A stretch of DNA of 64,000 nt from assembly GCA_033764435.1 (NCBI GenBank), contig JANRIX010000011.1, positions 1 through 64,000 of the forward strand. The letters are read 5' to 3'. This DNA is from JAEUMY01 sp033764435. Its GTDB lineage: Bacteria > Pseudomonadota > Gammaproteobacteria > Burkholderiales > Usitatibacteraceae. The notes beneath the pieces were generated by a model. The model was not told the DNA's origin and did not search any database. It worked only from the letters and a program-made list of their open reading frames with translations. The position numbers were made by a program, and so were the translations under genes. Positions 17,381 through 26,263 of the stretch are shown here, one piece after another. Numbering within the stretch: position 1 is the first letter of the stretch; each line of letters starts with the position of its first letter.

Positions 17381-18781
17381 TTACCGCTTGTAGGGTCGTC
17401 CGAAAATGCGCTTGCAGACGCGGTAATTCACTTGCCTGCCGGCACAAAAGTGCGTACGGCTTTCCGAGGTGATTCCGCAGAGGCTCCCGCAAGCAATTCG
17501 TTCGGACAGGTGCAGATGCCTTTCGGGCTCAACTTCATCCACTGATTGCAGTGGTTTGAAGGGAAAGAGAGGCATGCCCGTTACTTCGGGAAAGGCCACA
17601 TAGCGACGCTTCAGCCACCCGAATGGCCGAATGACTGCAGAGCAACTCGGAATCTGCAGATCTTTCAGTTTTACATGGCGTTGAGACTTAAACTGCGAGA
17701 TACGATGATAGGATGAAGCGTACGCTGACAGCAGGTAGGCGCGAAGAGTAAGTCGACTTCTCCAAGGGAGCGGATCGAGCCATTCAAAGGCATGCATCCT
17801 GTTCTGCGGGAGATTTGAGGCCACCATTCCATTCACGTGATAGGCCCAACCCTCGACGAACATGCGCAATAGGAACCATGCGAGAACTGTAGGCTGCCAT
17901 TGCACGAGATCAAGTTCATCTTCAAAGAGGTCATTTGTATACGTCCAGTCGGGTAGCGCTTTTCCATCGCTTACCCAGCGCCACAGAGACCTTATTGTTG
18001 CGTCATAGACTCGTCCTACTTCGTTTGCGCACAGTGGCTTAGAGGTGCAGCCTGGTCGATCGGTACGCCATCGAATCAGTACTGCATTGGGTGAGGAGGT
18101 TCGTTCACCGCCACTTGGCATGCTCAGGCCAAGACACTGCAAGTTGGCTAGCCAGCTTTCGGACCAACCCCACCATTCCCAGTCCCGATACTGTTGACAC
18201 GTAGCGGCCAAAGCCGTTGCGAGGTCTCTGCCCGACACGCATCGTTGTGTCCAGCCCGAAAACGGCACGAAGGCCTGCCTGAGTTTCGAACTATCCTTGC
18301 TCAACTCCTCCATCGCTTGAACCGTGGGTTCATCCGCAATCCAACGATCTCCGCAATGTTCGCACAGCATGCTCAATTGGCCAGCCTCATGCGGCACGTA
18401 CTGCGGCGAAGGCTTGCCGCACGAGGCACAGTGGCCAACGAGAGGAACAAGATGAATCGGACACTGTTGCAGAATTCTCAGCTGATGCCAGTAGCTGTGG
18501 TATCCGGCACTTATGCAGGTTGGGCAGTTTCGAATGCACCGATGCGATAGGAAGGGATCAAGAATTGCGTGGACGGCCGCCTCTTCCGCGTAATCGACTG
18601 TGATTCCGGAAAGGCCCTCAAACCTTTCGCCAAGACTTTTGTCTTTGTCGACAGCAAGCCGTGAGCGAATGAACCACTCGCTGAGCGCATTTCGCTGCTT
18701 GAACCGGCGAATTACGCTCCACATTGATTCATACGGCAGCGGGCGCAAGTGCACGCCGGCCCATGCCGCCCCCTCGCTCAT
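17381..18781 (-). CDS. tniQ: TniQ/TnsD-family target-selection protein
   Basis: 466 aa. N-terminal TniQ pattern: LRPLPYESMWSVIRRFKQRN, then paired zinc-ribbon motifs (IRNCPTCISAGYHSYWHQL with ILQQCPIHLVPLVGHCASCG and MLCEHCGDRW). TniQ/TnsD proteins bind the attachment site and recruit TnsC. The start overlaps the tnsC stop by four bases (ATGA). The last 40 residues are unusual (Cys-rich, SLCGITSES), and the alternative frame from about 17492 to 17190 reads more like protein, so a frameshift near 17495 may have removed the natural C terminus. Last gene of the transposition operon. Confidence 0.85.
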   Translation of the reverse strand: MSEGAAWAGVHLRPLPYESMWSVIRRFKQRNALSEWFIRSRLAVDKDKSLGERFEGLSGITVDYAEEAAVHAILDPFLSHRCIRNCPTCISAGYHSYWHQLRILQQCPIHLVPLVGHCASCGKPSPQYVPHEAGQLSMLCEHCGDRWIADEPTVQAMEELSKDSSKLRQAFVPFSGWTQRCVSGRDLATALAATCQQYRDWEWWGWSESWLANLQCLGLSMPSGGERTSSPNAVLIRWRTDRPGCTSKPLCANEVGRVYDATIRSLWRWVSDGKALPDWTYTNDLFEDELDLVQWQPTVLAWFLLRMFVEGWAYHVNGMVASNLPQNRMHAFEWLDPLPWRSRLTLRAYLLSAYASSYHRISQFKSQRHVKLKDLQIPSCSAVIRPFGWLKRRYVAFPEVTGMPLFPFKPLQSVDEVEPERHLHLSERIACGSLCGITSESRTHFCAGRQVNYRVCKRIFGRPYKR

Positions 18782-19836
18782 GTGCGTACCTCACTTTGAT
18801 CCCTGGGTTTCTCCATCATTTGCATCGCCTCGCCCAGCAACGCGTAGTCGATGGCTTCCTGCCATCGGGTTGGCGGTAGCCGCAGATCGTGGGAATCAAG
18901 ATCTGCGCTGTCAACCAAGAACGTTCGAATGGCAGTGAAAACCTGACGAGCCGGAAAGCGGAACTCTCCGCTGCTGACATGCGGGCTCGCCGCCTTCAGT
19001 GCATCAAAGAAGTGCGGCGCTTCAGATGCAAGTCGAAATCCAGCGCCAAAGGCCTTGGGAAGAAAGAACTCGGTCCATGACCAGTCGGAGTCATAAGGAT
19101 AAATTTCCTCATCAATACCCTTGAGAAGCGCTGCAAGATCAGACAATGAGTTGTAGGCACGAAAGGTGTGGTGGCGCATGGCAAATCGACCCACCAAGTC
19201 CAGTTTTGCAGACAACCAGATGTCACGAATCCGCGCCTCCAGGTCTGGGGACTGCCCCATGAAGATCGTCACCAGTTGGACGCGCTCTTTCTGCAAATCA
19301 TTGCTGATGTCTTTCAGCAATTGGAACTCCTCGTTCGAAAGTGCCTGCGCTTCATCGATGAGCATGACAACCATGTTCAAGCCTGAATGCTTGGCTTGAT
19401 CGGCCATGGTGTTCACCAGGCGTATGCGCAGATCTTCCGTTTGCCCTGCGGTGCTGCCGTGCTTGATGCTAGAGAGAAGGTGTTTAAAGATGGACCGCTC
19501 AGTTTTCACGCCGCCGGTGTGTGTCTGATGGGTAAAGATGTACAGGTTGGGCAATTCAAGCTTTAGCATATTGGTTAGCATCCATAGTGCAGACGACTTC
19601 CCTGCCCCGCTTGGTGCAGAAAACGCACATCCTGTTTCGCGCAGGATGACCACGCGCTTAACCTTTCGGTAGAGCTCCTCCACCGGCGGCGTCAGAAGAA
19701 GCGCCTCATTGGTGATCAGCGGGTGACCCGTCAGGAGCAACGCCCGGGTTGTCGGATCGTGAAGTTGCTCACGGGTCTTGGGACGGACCTGCTGTTGGGT
19801 TGATTCGGCAATGATCGTTTCGGAAACAGTGCTCAT
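18778..19836 (-). CDS. tnsC: TnsC/TniB-family AAA ATPase of a Tn7-like transposon
   Basis: 352 aa. Walker A is SAPSGAGKSSALW, Walker B is MVVMLIDEAQAL, followed by a sensor segment (QLVTIFMGQSPDLEARI). The architecture matches TnsC/TniB regulators, which bridge the TniQ-bound target and the TnsAB transposase. Start and stop both overlap neighbours by ATGA (tnsB upstream, tniQ downstream), consistent with coupled translation and fixed stoichiometry. Confidence 0.88.
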   Translation of the reverse strand: MSTVSETIIAESTQQQVRPKTREQLHDPTTRALLLTGHPLITNEALLLTPPVEELYRKVKRVVILRETGCAFSAPSGAGKSSALWMLTNMLKLELPNLYIFTHQTHTGGVKTERSIFKHLLSSIKHGSTAGQTEDLRIRLVNTMADQAKHSGLNMVVMLIDEAQALSNEEFQLLKDISNDLQKERVQLVTIFMGQSPDLEARIRDIWLSAKLDLVGRFAMRHHTFRAYNSLSDLAALLKGIDEEIYPYDSDWSWTEFFLPKAFGAGFRLASEAPHFFDALKAASPHVSSGEFRFPARQVFTAIRTFLVDSADLDSHDLRLPPTRWQEAIDYALLGEAMQMMEKPRDQSEVRT

Positions 19837-21833
19837 CGTGTGCTCCTGCGCCCGGGGCGCATTGTTGGAATCGTGTCCAGTTGAAAGGCCGCTCCCCTTT
19901 GGGATGTGGTGGTTATGGATATCTCGTTATCATCCCCATTTGAAACTGAGGGACCAGTGCTAGGCGCCCGATTGGCCTTCGACTTGTTGCGCTCAATTCG
20001 CGCGATTTCCAGTCCTACCTTGGACGCGGTCATCTTTGACCGCCGATGCTTTCTGGACTGCATGAGTTCTTGCTTTTTGATGCGGCCAGTTTCAACGACA
20101 GGATCGTCAGGAAGCTGCGATGCACGCTTGAAGAGTCCGCCGCGAATCAGGAGTTTCCGATCCCGCCAGCTAATGGCCGAGTTGGCCCACTTCTTTTCAG
20201 GCAGCAACTCACCCAAAGGCTTTCCGGATTCCAGTTCAACGGCCCTCGCATTTCGGGCGTCGCGACGATCAAGGAACACGCGGACCTTCTTGCCGATGAG
20301 CCAAGGCGAAGTTGCGAGTTCCGCGTTGTTGTAACGACATCGCCCCACGGAAATGTGTGGCCGCACGTGTTTCTCGACGTCGCCACGAACAGTGCACACC
20401 TCCTCGTGCCACAACAGCATGGGTTGCTGTTGAACCGGCCGTGGCAGCTTCAGCGGAATCAGACCGCTGCCCGACCGGTCCAGGGCAGCCTGGGTGGCAC
20501 TCAATGGACTGGAATACTGAAGGCCTTCAGTGGGCATCTCGTTGAAGTCTCGGACACATTTGCAGATGATGGCTGTGAGATCCGAGAGCAGAATTCGGAA
20601 CTTGATCGCCTTCCCCAAGGGATCATCGACGCGCGTATCGGAGGGTCCCGTCCCATGCGTGGATGCGAGTCTCTGCAGGCCTAGATGCGTGAGATCCTTG
20701 AAAATCCTTTCAACAATGGGACGTGCCCACCACGCTCGTACAGGGCCAAAGTTGATTGCGCAGCCAACCGTCGAGATAATCGAATCGAGCGCTTCTCCCG
20801 CCAGATTGGCCCAGGCGTTGTCCACCTTCATCAAACTCCAGCACTGGCCCGCAAGCTTTGGAATGAGATGTCCCGGTAGAAGCTTTTTGTCCGGCAGGAA
20901 GCGCACTTCAGGGTCGTTCGGACCAAATTCGGCTGGGAAGAGCCCGCTGTAAACCGTTTCTAGGCAACAATCAGCGCTCGGTTCGATCTCCAATGAGATG
21001 TAGACACCCAGGATCAGGTGCTTTGACTCCTCGACCAACAGACCGAAATACCAACGTGGCACCGGAACTTCGATTTCGTCGCCATGCTCATTGACGAGGA
21101 CGATGATCGAGGCGGCATCGACCTTGTGATAGTCGAGCTGCACGATCGAGAACGGGCGGGCCGGCGAAATCAGCTTACGATGTGGCATGCCTACGTTCGA
21201 CCGGCGAGACGCTTCGTGGCCGAGTCGGACCGCCACCCAGCGGCTTCCTTCCCGCTTCCTAAGATCGAAGCAGTACTGCCGTAGGGATTTGTAGCCGAGG
21301 TTCTTGGTATTGAAGGGCCAGTCGTTGTCGGTAAATCCCAGCGACTTCAGCTTTTTAAGGAATTCCTTTTGAAGGTTTCTGTAGCTGATGCGGGCTTCGT
21401 GGATCAGTTCTTTGCTCAGCTTTAGGAACAAGCCGATAACATAGTCTTCAACATCCGGGTACGCCTCAAAAAGCTGGGTTAGCGCGCCAGCGCAACCGCC
21501 AGGTCCATCCCCTATCTGGCGGATGACAGGTGCGCGCCGCGTGTAGGGCTTGATGGCCAATCCGAAGTACAGCGCGGTAAAGCCCAGAATTCCGCCAGTC
21601 CCGTCGGAGGTAACGCAACGTTTCAACAGGCGAAAGACTTCTGCAGGGGCAACTCCGGTCTCTGATCGAATATCTGCAAATGAGACGCCCGCCGCATATT
21701 GCTCCACTGCACGCTTTCGTCTGTGGTATTTGTCGCGCGCCGACGCATCCATGGTGGACGTTTCGATATCTGGCCACGTGCTGAGGTCAGAAAACTGCAG
21801 GGGAATGAGCTGCCGTCGACCGACTTCGCTCAT
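19833..21833 (-). CDS. tnsB: TnsB-family DDE (rve/Mu-type) transposase
   Basis: 666 aa from the ATG at 21833, chosen because it overlaps the tnsA stop by ATGA; a frame extending to 21890 would run into tnsA. An N-terminal HTH-like region (AVEQYAAGVSFADIRSETGV) precedes the integrase core: first Asp in IVQLDYHKVDA, second Asp in KVDNAWANLAGEALDS, Glu in RPIVERIFKDL. A Mu-type C-terminal beta-barrel (KKVRVFLDRRDARNARAVEL) and a basic tail follow. TnsB cuts and joins the 3' transposon ends. Confidence 0.9.
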   Translation of the reverse strand: MSEVGRRQLIPLQFSDLSTWPDIETSTMDASARDKYHRRKRAVEQYAAGVSFADIRSETGVAPAEVFRLLKRCVTSDGTGGILGFTALYFGLAIKPYTRRAPVIRQIGDGPGGCAGALTQLFEAYPDVEDYVIGLFLKLSKELIHEARISYRNLQKEFLKKLKSLGFTDNDWPFNTKNLGYKSLRQYCFDLRKREGSRWVAVRLGHEASRRSNVGMPHRKLISPARPFSIVQLDYHKVDAASIIVLVNEHGDEIEVPVPRWYFGLLVEESKHLILGVYISLEIEPSADCCLETVYSGLFPAEFGPNDPEVRFLPDKKLLPGHLIPKLAGQCWSLMKVDNAWANLAGEALDSIISTVGCAINFGPVRAWWARPIVERIFKDLTHLGLQRLASTHGTGPSDTRVDDPLGKAIKFRILLSDLTAIICKCVRDFNEMPTEGLQYSSPLSATQAALDRSGSGLIPLKLPRPVQQQPMLLWHEEVCTVRGDVEKHVRPHISVGRCRYNNAELATSPWLIGKKVRVFLDRRDARNARAVELESGKPLGELLPEKKWANSAISWRDRKLLIRGGLFKRASQLPDDPVVETGRIKKQELMQSRKHRRSKMTASKVGLEIARIERNKSKANRAPSTGPSVSNGDDNEISITTTSQRGAAFQLDTIPTMRPGRRSTR

Positions 21834-22522
21834 GGTGCCCTCCGCTCGATAATTGAGTCGAGCCCAAATAGGCGGGTGTCCAGATCGCAAGTCACCGTGC
21901 CCTGCTGCAGTAGTTTGCCAATGAGGCCGAGCATTGCGCCCTGATCGATACCATCACGCTCAAGAAGGGTTGCCAGCGTGACTCTCCCGTGCTGCCCAAA
22001 CGCAACACGCAGGGCCTCTTGCTCCACATAACACGGGTGTCCGCGCGCTCGAGTGATGGCGCCGCAGAGGGTCAGCCAGTTGTCGAAGAGATAGATCTTT
22101 GTTTGGACCTCCTCATCGGTAACCACCCGATAAACAATCCCGGCCATCTGTGCAGCTTGTGCCTGGGCGCTCAGCTGCGCTTGCGCCCGCCCGGTCCGAC
22201 CTGGTCTGGCGTCGCGGGCACGTTTGCACTCCCACCACTCCTCATGTCCATCTTCAAACCAGATGGCAAAGTCGACCTGGGTTCCTCTAGACTCCCCTTC
22301 GATGACTGTTTGTACCGCCGGTGGATCCACGAGGTAGCGAACGACATTTGGGTCACCCTCCAACAAAATGGCGACCATGAATGCGATGTCGCCCTTGATG
22401 ACCAATCGACATTCGTTCTTGGGCGATTGAAAAATGTGGACATTTGAAAGGTGCCCACGACGATCTCGAACGGCCGCCATGGCGGCATTGAGTGTTGGGG
22501 GCTTCTTTGCTAGGACTTGCAT
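21830..22522 (-). CDS. tnsA: TnsA-family endonuclease
   Basis: 230 aa from the ATG at 22522, which has a near-perfect TTAGGAGGT site seven bases upstream; the longer frame to 22639 has none. The TnsA nuclease core reads VDFAIWFEDGHEEWWECKRA (Asp, then Glu-x-Lys of the restriction-like fold). A C-terminal winged-helix segment (GQHGRVTLATLLERDGIDQG) matches the part that contacts TnsC. TnsA cuts the 5' strands, so this element should move by cut-and-paste. Confidence 0.88.
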   Translation of the reverse strand: MQVLAKKPPTLNAAMAAVRDRRGHLSNVHIFQSPKNECRLVIKGDIAFMVAILLEGDPNVVRYLVDPPAVQTVIEGESRGTQVDFAIWFEDGHEEWWECKRARDARPGRTGRAQAQLSAQAQAAQMAGIVYRVVTDEEVQTKIYLFDNWLTLCGAITRARGHPCYVEQEALRVAFGQHGRVTLATLLERDGIDQGAMLGLIGKLLQQGTVTCDLDTRLFGLDSIIERRAP

Positions 22523-22646
22523 GTGAGACCTCCTAAGATCGCTGGGCGAACGAGGTCGCCCGAAAAATTCCAGGGACTCGGCCTCAGGGGGCGCCACCCC
22601 AGGTTTTAGGGCAACACGTCTCTTACCTGGGGATGTCATCCCCCGG

Positions 22647-22676
22647 GGCGATTTGGCAAAGGCGAGGCGATTTGGC
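22647..22676 (+). repeat. Two direct 11-bp repeats upstream of tnsA
   Basis: GGCGATTTGGC occurs at 22647-22657 and 22666-22676 (19-bp offset) in the non-coding stretch upstream of tnsA, where a transposon end with TnsB sites would be expected. A weak GC hairpin followed by TTTTCCTTTT lies at 22736-22770. Only two copies are seen, so assignment as TnsB sites is tentative. Confidence 0.3.
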
Positions 22677-22809
22677 CGTCAAAGGGTCTTGACAGCCCGG
22701 AGGGAAAGGAAGAGGATTACTTCTGCGTGTGAAGGGCCCCGACAGCCGTATCGTTGGGGCTTTTCCTTTTCCAGAACCCGAAATCGCGGTTACACCGGTT
22801 GGGTTCAGG

Positions 22810-23124
22810 TCATGGTGGTGCCCCTTTCTCGTTTGAGCCAACCGGCGACGCCGCCGATTCGGTCCTATTCATAGTCTCGGCGAGCCATCGAGCGATGTCA
22901 TGGGCCTGCGCAAACACACCCTGGCGATGCGGCAACGTAATCGTGGCAACCGGCAATGTCCCTCGGCGACGTGCCTGCCGAAATGCTGCTGACGTTTGGT
23001 AGCAAAGCAGCTTCCGCAAAGCATCTCCGCCAATCAGGACACCATAGGTCTCGATGAGCTGGCGCTCAAGCTCGCTTGTACGGTTTGCAACTTCTGCTTT
23101 CACAACTTTGTCTCCGGTTGTCAC
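22810..23124 (-). CDS. Small helical DNA-binding-type protein
   Basis: 104 aa. The central block LIGGDALRKLLCYQTSAAFRQ followed by ARRRGTLPVATITLP and FAQAHDIARWLAE resembles AlpA/plasmid-type winged helices in which a short HTH is followed by a beta wing. No catalytic motif. It is divergent from the gene at 23160, with 35 bp between the starts, so it could regulate both itself and that gene. Confidence 0.45.
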   Translation of the reverse strand: MTTGDKVVKAEVANRTSELERQLIETYGVLIGGDALRKLLCYQTSAAFRQARRRGTLPVATITLPHRQGVFAQAHDIARWLAETMNRTESAASPVGSNEKGAPP

Positions 23125-23159
23125 GCGGGACCAGTGACGCTAGCCTAGTTCGTCGGGAT

Positions 23160-24134
23160 ATGAAAGCGGCCCGTGTACCGAACAGTTTCCGCAGATCGCG
23201 AAGTGGGATTACTTTCTCGATGCAACATGGCGAATACATTCGGAATTTGACCTGGATCGGCAGCCTTGTACCCGCCGATCGTGATCCTTCTCTGGGATCG
23301 CAAAATGAAATCCTCCGATTTCTTGATCGGTTCGTGCCCCCATCCAGAAAGCACCAGGGCGCGCCCAAGGGAAGAAGGTCAAGCTACTTTTGTCGAGTTT
23401 TGAAGGGGGAGATCAATCCCAGCTACGCCAAGGTTCATGCTGGAGAATCGGTAGCGCCCGGCAGCGAGCAGTGGTATCAAGATGCCTTTTGGGACCTCTT
23501 GAATGCGGCGCCTATGAATCCCATCCATCTAGATGGCGCCTTGTGGCGGATCCCATATCCGAATCGGCCGGTGCTCACGCCTAGTCCTGACGTGCTAATT
23601 ACACCTCAGCGCTTGCTTGTTTTTCCGCGCGATAGACCCCTCCCGATGCTTCCACGCGACCTCGGCCAGCTTCGAGCGCAATGCAATGAGTATGTCGAGC
23701 TCGAATCCTGGGTCGGTTTCAAATGCTTGTTCTTGATGATGCGAATAGCCGAGGCTCACAAGGATTGGGAGCAGTTCGACTTGATACACCCCTACCTCTA
23801 TCGAAGCACATTCGATTGCTTATTTCACCCGGTGCTGCAATTCTCAGCACGATTTCTAAGTCTCTTCGTGCTGACTTGGATCTCCACAAAAGGGCGATGC
23901 GGACTGGAAGCCATTCCACAAAAGCTATGGCTTCGAGGTGACCTCCTTAGTTCAATGTTTGGGTACGCCCTTCCCGGCGTGTGCCAATCGCGAGCATTCA
24001 TCTATGAAGACATCCCACTGCTCAACCCGCTGTTTGAATTGCGGACAGTGCCCGAGAGCATGCGTGCGAACTTTGACGTTGCCAGTGAGAAGGCCGCAAA
24101 GATTCAGGCGGAAATGAAGGCAATCACGGGCTGA
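23160..24134 (+). CDS. Unknown protein, island-associated
   Basis: 324 aa from the ATG at 23160; an upstream in-frame start at 23076 would overlap the divergent gene. No recognised domain. Features seen: a basic N terminus (SFRRSRSGITF), a conserved-looking central part (WRIPYPNRPVLTPSPDVLIT, PLPMLPRDLGQLRAQ) and Trp/Phe-rich helices (HPVLQFSARFLSLFVLTWIS). No signal peptide. Shares a promoter region with the small DNA-binding-type gene; together they could be a regulator-target pair. Confidence 0.5.
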   Translation: MKAARVPNSFRRSRSGITFSMQHGEYIRNLTWIGSLVPADRDPSLGSQNEILRFLDRFVPPSRKHQGAPKGRRSSYFCRVLKGEINPSYAKVHAGESVAPGSEQWYQDAFWDLLNAAPMNPIHLDGALWRIPYPNRPVLTPSPDVLITPQRLLVFPRDRPLPMLPRDLGQLRAQCNEYVELESWVGFKCLFLMMRIAEAHKDWEQFDLIHPYLYRSTFDCLFHPVLQFSARFLSLFVLTWISTKGRCGLEAIPQKLWLRGDLLSSMFGYALPGVCQSRAFIYEDIPLLNPLFELRTVPESMRANFDVASEKAAKIQAEMKAITG

Positions 24135-24434
24135 TGGTAACTGCGAAAAAAGAGATGGGTAGAAGCTGCATAGACTTCGCAAAATCAATCCTGTCTTCAT
24201 CGAAGAATTGTCGGAGCAGATCTCTGTACGCAGTAAACGTCGATGAGGCGCTTTAGGGACTGTGACAAAGATGCGCTTGGCTGGGGAGAACGACAAGGTA
24301 GTCACCCAAGAGACACTTCAAGACGAGAAAGTCGTGTACAAGCCGTTCGGTCAGCAGAGCCAAGGGCGTTTGAACACAAAGGCAATTGCAGGCTCGCGCA
24401 GCGCTGGGAGCGAAGGTCTCGAAGCTCAATGGAG
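24135..24434. other. Gene-free interval between convergent genes
   Basis: Separates the 324-aa gene from the end of the CBASS operon. No coding character on either strand, and no hairpin with a T tract was noticed. Confidence 0.3.
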
Positions 24435-25088
24435 CTAGAGCGACGCCAATGCAGCCACACGCTCCTTAAACCAGCGACGCGTTGCGACTTTCCGAAGAGG
24501 CGACAATCGCCGGTGAAGTGCGCAGCGAGCAAGTGTGCGGCCGCAGTTGCAAGGGCAATGGCGCTTGTTGGCCACGCGCCTCTTCATGGACAACAGGGCC
24601 ATGGCACGCATTACCTGGGCAGGACTCGTCAATCCAAATAGCTGCGCGTAGTCGTCGATCTCACCTTGATCGCCATGCTTGAGCTCTCCAAAGAGGAACG
24701 CCCCGCCATGTCGCTCGCGGTAGCTCGTCGCGGCAAGATATGGAAGGATGCACCCGACGGCAAAGCCCTCCATCGTTGGTGCTCTGGCCAAAACATCCAG
24801 GACGCGAAGCGGCGAACCAAGGCACAAAGTCCCGTCGTAGCTGACATGGTGGTTGGGGTGCCTCGGAATTCTGTTCCCAATCTCCTGGACGACCGGTGCG
24901 ATATTTGGAAATGCTTCCGGAATGAAAATACTCAGACGGTACTCGTCATGAATCTCCTTTCCGGCCGCGAGCACATCAACTTCCAGGACGCCTTGAATCA
25001 GCAATCCTGAGCTGGAAGGCCTGATGGCAAGCCGGGGTTGCCCTCGAAGAAACTGTCGAACCTCGGCTCGTTCAATCAGCCCAGCCAC
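24435..25088 (-). CDS. E2-like conjugation protein of a short type II CBASS
   Basis: 217 aa. The E2 core shows IFIPEAFPNIAPVVQE, a His cluster (HPNHHVSYDG) and the probable catalytic Cys in GTLCLGSPLRV, in the order seen for prokaryotic E2 proteins of CBASS operons. A Cys-rich tail (RHCPCNCGRTLARC) resembles a SEC-C-type zinc motif. No E1 or JAB gene accompanies it, which defines the short type II arrangement. In related systems the E2 attaches the CD-NTase C terminus to a target and primes it. It overlaps the CD-NTase stop by 13 bp, so translation is probably coupled. Confidence 0.8.
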   Translation of the reverse strand: MAGLIERAEVRQFLRGQPRLAIRPSSSGLLIQGVLEVDVLAAGKEIHDEYRLSIFIPEAFPNIAPVVQEIGNRIPRHPNHHVSYDGTLCLGSPLRVLDVLARAPTMEGFAVGCILPYLAATSYRERHGGAFLFGELKHGDQGEIDDYAQLFGLTSPAQVMRAMALLSMKRRVANKRHCPCNCGRTLARCALHRRLSPLRKVATRRWFKERVAALASL

Positions 25089-26251
25089 GGCGACGGCGGC
25101 GCGGCAGCAAGGCCTTGGATCCGCGGACTGTGAGATGGCCTGTCCGTCGGAACGCCCGCCCTGGACAGGTCGACACCGAATTTTTCGGACGCTTGTTCAA
25201 CCAGCCTGCGCCCGGATGCGCGAGCAACAAGCTCGAAGTCAATCTGCGCCTGCTCCACCCACAAGAAGAAATTCTCTTCCAGGCGTAGCTTCTTCCCTTC
25301 AGGCGTCGCCCACTTGTCAGCAAAATCCTCTGCCGGATTAACCGGATTGGGAACGCGAGGACGGGAGGGATTCACTGCCATTGCCATGCCGCGCACAATC
25401 TCACCGAGGGCCGTTTCAAGGTCCTCTTCACCGGAATACTGCCGGGCCGCCAGGGTCGTAATGATGACCGAAATCGGCTTCCCATACGGGTTGTCCTTGA
25501 ACATGATGTCGCGATGTCGCTTGAGAACTTGCACAACGCGCTGAAGCGGCGTCTTCCAACGATAGGTCGGCAGTTCTTCGATGCTCGCCACGGCCTCCAT
25601 GAGAACCCGGCGCGAAATCGCGTTTCTCGACTGCTTCATCCGAAGTTCAAACCAGCGGGCGAATCCTTCCGGATTGCTCACGGGCCACCTCGGGTCAATG
25701 ATCGGATAGTTGGGAAGGCGCCTGTCGGTAATGGCCAGCGCGAGCCGAGCCAGGGCGTCGGCATCAGGTGCATAGAGGCCTGCTGTCACCATCCGTTCCA
25801 TCAGCACGCGGCGTTCTTGACTCGTATGCGGGACTGCGGGCATTGCGTCCATGTGGAATGCAAGCGCGTCCTGGTACTCGAGTCGCCAGCAGCGATTCTT
25901 TGGCTCCAGTGGCTTTTGAATGCGTCGCTCCTTGCGGTATTCCTCAAGGTCCGCGCCAAGCATGTTCTTCAGCGACATTTGCGAATGTGTGAGCGGCGAG
26001 ACGCCTTGCGTCAACGTGCAGACGAGATCCAGGTCGTAGGGTTCGCCCCCAAGCGGCTTGATAGCCGTTCCAAGTCGAAATGAACCTTGAGGGCTCACCT
26101 GAGGAGCGAACGCAGCACATTGCGCTTTCGCTGGATCATGCAACCACGTGCCCAGGTCTTCGTAGCGTTCCGCGGCAGTCTCATATGAGGAACGAGGCAC
26201 TTCCAACTCCTGGACCAGCAATTCAAGCGGCGACTTTGTTACGGCGTTCAT
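25076..26251 (-). CDS. CBASS oligonucleotide cyclase (CD-NTase)
   Basis: 391 aa. The nucleotidyltransferase site is clear: QGSFRLGTAIKPLGG (GS motif) followed by EPYDLDLVCTL (DxD-type metal ligands), with a third acidic residue expected in ALAFHMDAMPAVP. Downstream helices (RVVQVLKRHRDIMF) fit the OAS-like core. It should make the cyclic oligonucleotide that activates the HNH-SAVED effector encoded 12 bp upstream. The C-terminal residues, which an E2 would conjugate, are AAAPPSPWLG, ending in Gly as expected for conjugation. Clade and product cannot be set by eye. Confidence 0.88.
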   Translation of the reverse strand: MNAVTKSPLELLVQELEVPRSSYETAAERYEDLGTWLHDPAKAQCAAFAPQVSPQGSFRLGTAIKPLGGEPYDLDLVCTLTQGVSPLTHSQMSLKNMLGADLEEYRKERRIQKPLEPKNRCWRLEYQDALAFHMDAMPAVPHTSQERRVLMERMVTAGLYAPDADALARLALAITDRRLPNYPIIDPRWPVSNPEGFARWFELRMKQSRNAISRRVLMEAVASIEELPTYRWKTPLQRVVQVLKRHRDIMFKDNPYGKPISVIITTLAARQYSGEEDLETALGEIVRGMAMAVNPSRPRVPNPVNPAEDFADKWATPEGKKLRLEENFFLWVEQAQIDFELVARASGRRLVEQASEKFGVDLSRAGVPTDRPSHSPRIQGLAAAPPSPWLG

Positions 26252-26263
26252 GGCGACTCCTGG

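Larger units (their letters stand above)
17381..22522 (-). mobile_element. Tn7-like transposition module (tnsA-tnsB-tnsC-tniQ), ends not located
   Basis: Four genes in canonical Tn7 order with ATGA overlaps at all three junctions. In Tn7-like elements one end lies just upstream of tnsA, and cargo lies beyond tniQ, so the body is expected to extend toward lower coordinates and include some of patatin, RNase T2-EndA, subtilase/MBL and perhaps array A. I could not find matching terminal repeats or a target duplication. No CRISPR or second tniQ was seen. Confidence 0.7.

Noticed and set aside
22640..22770. Structured RNA or riboswitch upstream of tnsA
   Set aside because: A weak hairpin and T-rich run exist, but no known RNA fold could be recognised.
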